Below are positions 16,603 to 22,851 of a stretch of DNA of 37,147 nt, one piece after another (the first letter of the stretch is position 1; each line of letters begins with the position of its first letter). This DNA is from Azospirillum sp. TSO22-1 (GTDB taxonomy: Bacteria; Pseudomonadota; Alphaproteobacteria; Azospirillales; Azospirillaceae): assembly GCF_003116015.1 (NCBI RefSeq), contig NZ_LGQZ01000024.1:1-37147 (forward strand), written 5' to 3'. Position numbers and translations under genes: made by a program. Below the pieces are notes generated by a model that saw nothing but the letters and a program-made list of their open reading frames with translations, did no database searches and had not been told where the DNA came from.

Positions 16603-17231
16603 GCAGCGGCGAATGCGCGCGCTCCCGTGCGCGGAGATCCAAGACCGAACGCATCCTGGCCGCGTCGGAGCACCTGTTCCTGGAACTCGGCTACGCGGCG
16701 ACCTCCATGAACCTGGTGGCGCATCGGGCGGGCGTCTCGAAGACGACGCTCTACACGCGCTACAAGTCGAAGGAAGACCTCTTCGCAGCCACAATTCAGG
16801 CGGTGTGCACGCGGTATGGCGCCGACGTCCCCCTCGACGCGCTGGCCGATCTGCCGCTGGAAGAAGCGCTATTCCAGGCCGGCCGGCGTTTCGTGGACCT
16901 GCTGTGGTCGCCGGAAGCGATCAGGACCCGCCAATCGGCGGTGAGCGAAGCAGCGCGCATGCCGGGCGTGGGCAGGCTGTACCTCCGTGCCGGGCCGGAG
17001 CGGATCGTGTCGGGCTTCGCTACTCTGTTCGAGAGGATTGCCCAGCGCGATTCCGCCGGCGTCGTCGATCCGGTCTTCGCGGCCAGGCAATTCCTGGCGG
17101 CGCTGCTCGGCGATGACTATTACGCCCTGGAACTCGGCCTGTCCAACCACCCCTCCGTGGGGGAGCGCGATGCTTTCACCCGGCGGGCGGTGGCGCTGTT
17201 CGTGCGGGGCATCCACAATGGCACGGCATGA
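16599..17231 (+). CDS. TetR/AcrR-family regulator, last gene of the pqi operon
   Basis: This 210-residue protein has a TetR DNA-binding domain (residues about 15-62: SKTERILAASEHLFLELGY, SKTTLYTRYKSKEDLF) and a C-terminal domain like the AefR/TetR_C_7 type (RQFLAALLGDDYYALELG). It overlaps pqiC by four bases, so one operon carries two different TetR genes, one at each end. Its operator is not evident: there is no own promoter, and the palindromes upstream of the operon fit a single consensus. It may control genes elsewhere or join in ligand-dependent control of the same operon. Confidence 0.9.
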   Translation: MSSGECARSRARRSKTERILAASEHLFLELGYAATSMNLVAHRAGVSKTTLYTRYKSKEDLFAATIQAVCTRYGADVPLDALADLPLEEALFQAGRRFVDLLWSPEAIRTRQSAVSEAARMPGVGRLYLRAGPERIVSGFATLFERIAQRDSAGVVDPVFAARQFLAALLGDDYYALELGLSNHPSVGERDAFTRRAVALFVRGIHNGTA

Positions 17232-17576
17232 GTGTTTTGTTCAGCGTATCTTCATACCCTCCCTGCGATGGCCGCTTCTGGCAGGTTCCTCGACTTCCAC
17301 TCCTGGCGCGAAGCGGACGGTCTCACCCTCCTGGAAGGCCCCTGGAACGGGCGACAGCCGCCGGGCCAATAGGAGTGTGGTGAAAGGGGAAATTTCCCGG
17401 GTGAACGCAGGGCCCTTGCTGCGATGGGAGCTCTTGCCCACTATTATGCTGGGGCTGCGCGGGTAGAGGGGCTTGCCCCGTCCCGGTCGAAATCCCGACA
17501 GCGCTGTAACGGGGCACGCGGCGGCGGCAGGCCGTAGGTCGTTGACCAGCAGCTTCGCCCCCTGATAGGAGGTGCC
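17232..17576. other. Intergenic region after the pqi operon
   Basis: About 345 bases without a convincing gene. It holds a 12-bp palindrome GGGAAATTTCCC (17387-17398), preceded by TGTGGTG at 17376, which shares only seven bases with the inverted repeat at 26594-26641 and is too weak to call a transposon end. GGGGCTTGCCCC at about 17468 can form a small hairpin. No reliable promoter was found. The left boundary of the accessory island probably lies in or near here. Confidence 0.35.
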
Positions 17577-18023
17577 ATGGCGGACGAGCCTGTGGCGGTG
17601 CTCGCTGGCGACAGCATCGGTGACCGGATCGCGCGGATTGCGTGCCGCGCGGCCGATGTCCGAATAATCGAGGCTGAGCTGGCCCTGGGGCGCAGCATGG
17701 GCGACGGAGTGCTTCCGTCGGAACGGGTCGCCGTCGTCGAAGCGAAGCTTGCGAAGGCTCGCGTGGACTTGGCCGAAGCTGTGACCGAACTGAACGCCGC
17801 CTTCGGCGTCCCGATCGCCCGCACACCCTCCCTCGTGCTCAACACCACGCCACGGGCGGCTCGGCTCCTTGCGGAAGCCGTCCAACTCTATGCCGCACAG
17901 AAGCGGCGCGATGCGGCTGTGAGTTTCGATGACGATTTGGAAGCCGAAGCATTGGAAGACGCGGCCCTCCTGCAAGCTCTCGCCGACGAACTGCAACCGC
18001 CACGAGACGCCAAGGAACCGTGA
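17577..18023 (+). CDS. Hypothetical protein, Ala-rich helical
   Basis: A 148-residue soluble, acidic protein that I do not recognise. An excellent ribosome site (TAGGAGGTGCC) precedes the ATG, which argues that it is translated. Residues about 10-80 are predicted as long helices with heptad-like Ala/Leu spacing (VAVVEAKLAKARVDLAEAV), and the C-terminus is strongly acidic (DDDLEAEALEDAALLQAL). There are no Cys clusters, signal or membrane segments. It converges on the methyltransferase gene 145 bases to the right. It may be part of the island cargo or a chromosomal gene next to its edge. Confidence 0.6.
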   Translation: MADEPVAVLAGDSIGDRIARIACRAADVRIIEAELALGRSMGDGVLPSERVAVVEAKLAKARVDLAEAVTELNAAFGVPIARTPSLVLNTTPRAARLLAEAVQLYAAQKRRDAAVSFDDDLEAEALEDAALLQALADELQPPRDAKEP

Positions 18024-18047
18024 TCGGCCGCAATCTCCGCCCGGACG

Positions 18048-18152
18048 TCAGCCGCGGCCGAGCCGCATTTGCGTCTCAAGGCAGCTGTGGAAGGCGCCGC
18101 AGACCCCACACCGCTTTTTCGGGTGTCCTGCTGTCCGCGAAGAGATCTGCAT
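18048..18152 (-). CDS. Possible 34-residue Cys-rich ORF, in frame after the methyltransferase stop
   Basis: Five codons beyond the methyltransferase stop, in the same frame, an ATG opens a short frame containing KKRCGVCGAFHSCLETQM, a C-x2-C...H-x-C cluster like a zinc ribbon. No ribosome site precedes it. It may be a small gene, the tail of a once longer methyltransferase, or a remnant. Chance is possible. Confidence 0.25.
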   Translation of the reverse strand: MQISSRTAGHPKKRCGVCGAFHSCLETQMRLGRG

Positions 18153-18167
18153 GCTTGGCGGAGAACT

Positions 18168-19121
18168 TCACGCGCGCGGTAGGCCTTGCTGAAGCACTTG
18201 CCGTTTCACCTCGTCCTGGCGGTCGGGGACGGGAGGGCGCTTGGGGAAGCGGAGCGCTTCCATGGTTCCAGCCTTGTTCGTCCTGACGATTCCCACAGAC
18301 TGCAGATCGAGCTGATCCAAGGCATTGAGCAAATCTGTTAGTTCATCGTCATCGCTACTCACAACAATCCATAGATTGTGGAAATATGATGCGGTGAGAG
18401 CCAATTGTGCAAGGAATATAGAAAACTGGCTTGGCTTTTTAATGGATTGCCCCTGAACGAACTCAAAGCCATCGACCTTTTCAATTCCATGGCCCTTCAC
18501 ATTTACCGATACCGCATCCACATCAATGTACTTAAACTTATACTTTTTGTAATAAAGCTCAGCATTGTTGTCGCCAGCCAAACGCGGCAGTTCTCTCTCC
18601 AGAGAATCAAAAGCTTGCCGATGCCATTCCGCTAAATGTCTGTGGCTGGTACGGCTCAAACCTCCATACGGCGGATCAGTAACGAAGTAATCATACTGCT
18701 CACGCAGCTTGCGGCTCGAAACGTCACTCGTTGCGACCTCCCTTAGAAGCTCCAGTCCTTTTGGTGGATCGACATCGTAGGCGCGTTTAGCAATCTCGAC
18801 CTTGGAAAACGGAAGTGTATCGAGCTGGGGAGTGCTGCCGCACGCCGGGTCAAGGACGGTCGATCCCGCGATCTCTTTTGCGCGCTCGTCCAGGAACGCC
18901 TTGGTAACAAGCATTCTTTGGACCATGCCGGAGGTGTATCCCGCCTTCTCGGCCAGGTCCCGCTTTGACTCGGCGAGGCTGGTGTGCCGGCTCCGAAACT
19001 CCGGGTGGGCCAAGGCCTGAGCCACGAGATCGGCCACCCGCGTCCATGGCAGGTCCTTGCTCCGTGCGTCTTTGAGCTCGTCCAGGATCTGGTCGAGGGG
19101 CGTTGAGGGATCAGGCTGCAT
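18168..19121 (-). CDS. DNA methyltransferase, DPPY type (probable N6-adenine)
   Basis: This protein of about 317 residues has the two key motifs of an amino-methyltransferase: the AdoMet-binding motif VLDPACGSTPQ (about residue 90) and catalytic DPPYGG (about 150), in the order I then IV. The N-terminal ~85 residues form a helical region (AGYTSGMVQRMLVTKAFLDE) that may recognise DNA or partner proteins. No restriction gene is adjacent. Its middle part (18300-18660) is clearly AT-richer than the neighbours, a sign of transfer. It is divergent from tnsA and shares a short control region. The ATG at 19121 has no good ribosome site; the ATG at 19169, behind CAGGG, would add 16 residues and is a fair alternative. 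Confidence 0.78.
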   Translation of the reverse strand: MQPDPSTPLDQILDELKDARSKDLPWTRVADLVAQALAHPEFRSRHTSLAESKRDLAEKAGYTSGMVQRMLVTKAFLDERAKEIAGSTVLDPACGSTPQLDTLPFSKVEIAKRAYDVDPPKGLELLREVATSDVSSRKLREQYDYFVTDPPYGGLSRTSHRHLAEWHRQAFDSLERELPRLAGDNNAELYYKKYKFKYIDVDAVSVNVKGHGIEKVDGFEFVQGQSIKKPSQFSIFLAQLALTASYFHNLWIVVSSDDDELTDLLNALDQLDLQSVGIVRTNKAGTMEALRFPKRPPVPDRQDEVKRQVLQQGLPRA

Positions 19122-19168
19122 CGTTCGGGAGCTTAATCGGTGGATTTGGGGCAACACAAGAGGCGGCA

Positions 19169-19213
19169 TTGACAACCCTGCTGCGTTGATGCAGAAAATG
19201 CATCACCGATGCA
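19169..19213. promoter_or_regulatory. Control region between methyltransferase and tnsA with TGATGCA repeats
   Basis: TGATGCA at 19187-19193 and TGCATCA at 19199-19205 form a 19-bp inverted repeat around GAAAA, and a further GATGCA follows at 19208-19213. A TTGACA at 19169-19174 could be the -35 box of the tns operon, with GAAAAT at 19194-19199 as a poor -10 at 19 bases. The repeat lies where a repressor or TnsB/TniQ-type autoregulator would block tnsA. No regulator gene is recognised nearby. Confidence 0.45.
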
Positions 19214-19228
19214 GAATGAGTAAGGCTG

Positions 19229-19876
19229 ATGCCCGACCTCTCCATGAGCGGCACTCGCGCGCGCCGTGTCATCACGCGCAGCGTACACCGCGTGAAAGGG
19301 CGGTTTCCCAGCCTCAAGATGGGGCGGACGATCCATTGGGAATCCCAGTTGGAGCGCGATCTCATCTATCTCCTGGAGTTCGATCCGGACGTTCAGGCGT
19401 ACCGCGAGCAGCCGACCACCTTGAGCCTGGTCGTCGACGGCAAGTCGCGGCGTTACACGCCCGACTTCCTGGTGCAAAAGCCTCACGGCTTCTATGTGGT
19501 GGAGGTCAAGCCGGCCGAGAAGGCTCGCCAACCGGAATACGTCGCTCTGTTCGCTGCGGCCACCACGTCGCTGCAGGCGATGGCGGCCGGATTCCAGATT
19601 CTCACCGAGGTCGACATCCGCGCGCAGCCGCGCCTCGACAACATCCGGCTGCTGCTCCGCTACCAGCGCGTGGACGTTCCCGAGCGCGTGTGGCCGGCCA
19701 TCGCCGGGCTGCTCGCCGACGGCGGCAAACCCGCGGGCGTCATCTGCGATGCGCTTGCCGACGTCGGTGTCGACATGGCGACGCTCGCCGCACTGACCTG
19801 TCGGCACCGCCTGCACGCCGACCTCAACGCCCCCTTCGACACCGGCAGCCTGCTCTGCCTCAGCATGGAGATCTGA
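19229..19876 (+). CDS. tnsA: TnsA-type endonuclease of a Tn7-like transposon
   Basis: This 215-residue protein matches the TnsA N-terminal nuclease domain (Tn7 TnsA has 273). TnsA cuts the 5' ends of the transposon while TnsB cuts the 3' ends, giving true cut-and-paste. The restriction-enzyme-like catalytic set is present: E38/E42 in HWESQLERDL, D79 in RYTPDF, and E92-V93-K94 in VVEVKPAEK. A shortened C-terminal domain follows (about 105-215), the part that contacts TnsC in Tn7. The ATG at 19229 has a weak AAGG before it; ATG at 19244 is an alternative. The TnsB gene begins one base after the stop, so both are co-translated. Confidence 0.92.
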   Translation: MPDLSMSGTRARRVITRSVHRVKGRFPSLKMGRTIHWESQLERDLIYLLEFDPDVQAYREQPTTLSLVVDGKSRRYTPDFLVQKPHGFYVVEVKPAEKARQPEYVALFAAATTSLQAMAAGFQILTEVDIRAQPRLDNIRLLLRYQRVDVPERVWPAIAGLLADGGKPAGVICDALADVGVDMATLAALTCRHRLHADLNAPFDTGSLLCLSMEI

Positions 19877-19877
19877 C

Positions 19878-21851
19878 ATGGCAACCGCGTATCTCCGTCG
19901 CGGCACGGTCGTCGTCTGGGACGAGCGCTCGTACGTGCTGGCAGGACGGACGTCCACAGGTTTGCTGCGCTTTGAGGAGGAGGAGACCGGCGACTATCGC
20001 ACCTGCACGGTCGAGGAACTCGCCACTGCCTGCGCCGCCGCGACGGCCCGCGTAGTGGCGGCGAACGGAAACAGTGCACTTCCAGAGGAACTGCGCCGCA
20101 GGCTGGCCACCAGCGTGGCGTCCTTATCCGAAGCGGCCCAGAAGGCCATGGCTCGCAAGCAGGCCTACGTGGCGGCGGCTGAAAGGATGCCGGAAGCCAA
20201 GAGACGGTCCGATATGGCCGCCGTGATCACGGAGGTGGCGGCGGAACTTGGTGATCAAGCCCCGCCTGGGGTCTCGACCGTCTATCGCTGGCTCAAGGAC
20301 TACAGGACCGCTGGTGGCAATCCGCGTTCGCTGGTCCCAGCCACGGAGCGTCGCGGCAACCGTTCCCGCCGGTTCCCTCCGGTGGTGCTCGACATCATGA
20401 CGGCGGTCATCAACGAGCGCTATCTGAAGCTGGAGCAGCCGTCTGCGCGGGAAACCTACTTCGCCGTCATCAATCGGGTCACCCGCCACAACGCGCAACT
20501 GCCCGCGGCCGAGCACGTCACGGTCCCGAAGCTCAAGGCCTTCTACCGAGAACTCAACAACATGGATCCCTATGACCGTGCGGTCGGCCGCAAGGGGCAG
20601 CGGGCGGCGGACCTGGAATTCAAGATCGTCGGCCCTGGCCCGCGCACCTCCCGCCCCCTGGAGCGCGTCGAGTGCGACCATACGAAGCTCGACCTGTTCG
20701 TAATCGACGAGCGGACGGAAGCGCCGATTGGCCGGCCGTGGCTCACCATCCTGATCGATCACTACTCGCGGATGCCCGTCGGTTACTATCTCGGCTTCAT
20801 CGTGCCAAGCTTTGCCAGCGTGCTGCTGGCTCTGCGCAACGCGGTCCTGCCGAAAACCTGGCTGAAGGAGCGCTTTCCAGACATCGAGGGGAACTGGCCG
20901 TGCTACGGCGTCCCCGACATGATCGTCGTCGACAACGGCCGGGAGTTCCACTCCCGCCACTTCGAAACCGCCTGCCTCGCCCTCGGCATTGAGATCCAGC
21001 ACGCAGTGGTCCGTTGCCCCTGGTACAAGGGAGCCGTCGAGCGCTTCTTCGGGAACGTGAATCGCACTCTGCTAGGGGGACAGCCTGGCCGCACCTTTCC
21101 ACCGTACATCCGGCCAGAGGACTACGATCCCCGGAAGAACGCGGTGATCACGCTGGCCGAACTCGACAGACTGCTCTGCCAGTGGATCGTCGAAGATTAT
21201 GGCATGAAGCTCCACACAGGGACCGGAATACAACCACGGCATCGCTGGGATGAGGGCTTCAAGCGATGGACGCCGCGTCTCATTGGCGATCGGGACGATC
21301 TCGACGTCATGCTGGCCTGCTCCGAGCGCCGCATCATTGGCAACCGCGGCATCGAGATGGCCCGCCTGCACTATCGGTCCGAGCCGTTGCAGAACCTGCG
21401 GCGGCGTCTGCCGAAAGGGCAGGCGGTAGAATTCCGTTACAACCCGAACAACCTGCTCGAGATCCAGGTCCAGGATCCGGAAACGAGCAGCTTCTTCGCG
21501 GTTCCGCTCAGCCCTGAGGAGCAGGATTACGCTACCAACCTCGGCCTCTGGGCACACCGGGCCATTGTCCGGCACGCGCGGGCTACGGAGGAGGGGCGGA
21601 TCGACATCGTCGCCCTTGCCCGGTCCAAGGAAAAGCTCATCGCCATGGTTGCCGCTATCCAAGAAAAGCGCACGCGCACCGGCGCGAGGATGAAGGCGGC
21701 ACGCTTCCTCGAGGACATCGGCCGGCCGGCCATGGACTCCGGAGGCGCATGGGCCGAAGCCGACCAAGTGGCGCCGTCCTGGTCGCAGCTCGAAGCGCCG
21801 CCAGTGCTGCCCCCGCCCAACGAGGACGAGGACTGGGGCGTCGATTTCTAG
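19878..21851 (+). CDS. tnsB: TnsB-type DDE transposase
   Basis: This 657-residue protein is the recombinase of the element, related to TnsB/TniA and MuA. N-terminal winged-helix DNA-binding regions (about 70-240) precede the RNase-H-like catalytic core with a complete triad: D267 (VECDHTKLD), D352 (MIVVDNGREFH) and E388 (YKGAVERFFGN), spaced D-35-E as usual. A beta-barrel Mu_C domain (about 490-560, WTPR and PKGQAVEFRYNPN) and a C-terminal tail ending in EDEDWGVDF follow; that acidic tail is where TnsB proteins contact TnsC. Nothing is truncated, so the enzyme looks active. It lies between tnsA and tnsC. Confidence 0.95.
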   Translation: MATAYLRRGTVVVWDERSYVLAGRTSTGLLRFEEEETGDYRTCTVEELATACAAATARVVAANGNSALPEELRRRLATSVASLSEAAQKAMARKQAYVAAAERMPEAKRRSDMAAVITEVAAELGDQAPPGVSTVYRWLKDYRTAGGNPRSLVPATERRGNRSRRFPPVVLDIMTAVINERYLKLEQPSARETYFAVINRVTRHNAQLPAAEHVTVPKLKAFYRELNNMDPYDRAVGRKGQRAADLEFKIVGPGPRTSRPLERVECDHTKLDLFVIDERTEAPIGRPWLTILIDHYSRMPVGYYLGFIVPSFASVLLALRNAVLPKTWLKERFPDIEGNWPCYGVPDMIVVDNGREFHSRHFETACLALGIEIQHAVVRCPWYKGAVERFFGNVNRTLLGGQPGRTFPPYIRPEDYDPRKNAVITLAELDRLLCQWIVEDYGMKLHTGTGIQPRHRWDEGFKRWTPRLIGDRDDLDVMLACSERRIIGNRGIEMARLHYRSEPLQNLRRRLPKGQAVEFRYNPNNLLEIQVQDPETSSFFAVPLSPEEQDYATNLGLWAHRAIVRHARATEEGRIDIVALARSKEKLIAMVAAIQEKRTRTGARMKAARFLEDIGRPAMDSGGAWAEADQVAPSWSQLEAPPVLPPPNEDEDWGVDF

Positions 21852-21898
21852 ACGCCTCAGGGTCGAACCATCTGAGCTAACGGACAGTGGGGGAAAAC

Positions 21899-22837
21899 AT
21901 GCCTGACGCTGGAGGAACCCCGGCGGAACCCGAGGGCCGCAAACCGGCCGCCGAACTGACACCGGATCAGAGGCACGCACTGGTGGAGAAGCTCATCCTC
22001 CACCACCCACGTTTCAAGGAGCTGATGAGCCGGTTCGAGGAGTGCCGCCTGTCCAAGAACGTGGCGGCCGAACCGGAGTGCATGCTTCTGCTCGGCCCCT
22101 CCGGTGCCGGCAAGTCCACGCTGATGAAGCAGTACCTGCGTCGGCATCCCCGCTCGCTTGAGGAGCACGGCACCGTCATTCCTGCACTGGAGGTCACCAT
22201 CCCGGTGCCGGCGACGGTGAAGAACGTGGCCACCCGGCTGCTGCACGGCCTTGGCGACCCTTTGGCCGACCGGGGGACGCTCGACAACAAAACCATGCGG
22301 CTCTACCGGTATCTCGCGACCTGCCGCGCGCAGCTTCTGCTTCTCGACGAATTCCAGCACCTCATCGACCGGGACAGCGACCGCGTGCTGGCCACGGTGT
22401 CGGACTGGTTGAAGAACCTCATCACCGAGACCGGAGTGCCGGTGGTCCTCATCGGGCTTCCGAAGTCGCGCAACGTGCTCGATGCGAACGAGCAGCTGAA
22501 GCGCCGTTTCAGCGCTCAGACCACCCTGTTGCCGTTCAGCTGGAGCACGGACGAAAGCCGCCGGGAGTTCTGCAAGCTGCTGGACACCATCGACCGGTCG
22601 CTGCCCTTTCCTGCTCCCTCCGGCCTTGCCGCGATGGGAGACCGGTTCTACGCCGCGTCGCAGGGGCTGATCGCTCACGTGATGAAGGTGATCCGCGGCG
22701 CCGCACATGAGGCGATCGACCAAGAGCTGGATCGAATCGAGCGCCGCCTGCTGGCGAAAGCATACGCCGAGCGGATCCTCGGCGAGGCCGGCGCTCCCAA
22801 CCCGTTCCTCGACGGTTGGGGCGGCAAGGTGGTGTGA
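21899..22837 (+). CDS. tnsC: TnsC/TniB-type AAA+ ATPase
   Basis: A 312-residue ATPase that links target selection by TniQ to the TnsA-TnsB transposase. Walker A is GPSGAGKST (66-74), Walker B LLLLDEF (146-152) with D150-E151, and sensor 1 VVLIGLPKS (182-190); LKRRFS near 200 could hold the arginine finger. The length is close to TniB (about 300) and shorter than Tn7 TnsC (555), so the N-terminal TnsD-binding and C-terminal TnsA-binding extensions of Tn7 are reduced. The ATG at 21899 follows GGGGGA; an in-frame GTG at 21887 is less likely. The gap to tnsB is 47 bases. Confidence 0.93.
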   Translation: MPDAGGTPAEPEGRKPAAELTPDQRHALVEKLILHHPRFKELMSRFEECRLSKNVAAEPECMLLLGPSGAGKSTLMKQYLRRHPRSLEEHGTVIPALEVTIPVPATVKNVATRLLHGLGDPLADRGTLDNKTMRLYRYLATCRAQLLLLDEFQHLIDRDSDRVLATVSDWLKNLITETGVPVVLIGLPKSRNVLDANEQLKRRFSAQTTLLPFSWSTDESRREFCKLLDTIDRSLPFPAPSGLAAMGDRFYAASQGLIAHVMKVIRGAAHEAIDQELDRIERRLLAKAYAERILGEAGAPNPFLDGWGGKVV

Positions 22838-22851
22838 AAGGAGCAACGGCG

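Noticed and set aside
17376..17398. TGTGGTG plus GGGAAATTTCCC as left end of the Tn7-like element
   Set aside because: Only seven bases match the repeat at 26594-26641, no further binding-site copies follow, and the flanking bases give no target duplication with the other end.
17241..17996. 251-codon minus-strand frame over the hypothetical gene
   Set aside because: No ribosome site and no domain; the plus-strand gene has TAGGAGGTGCC before its ATG.
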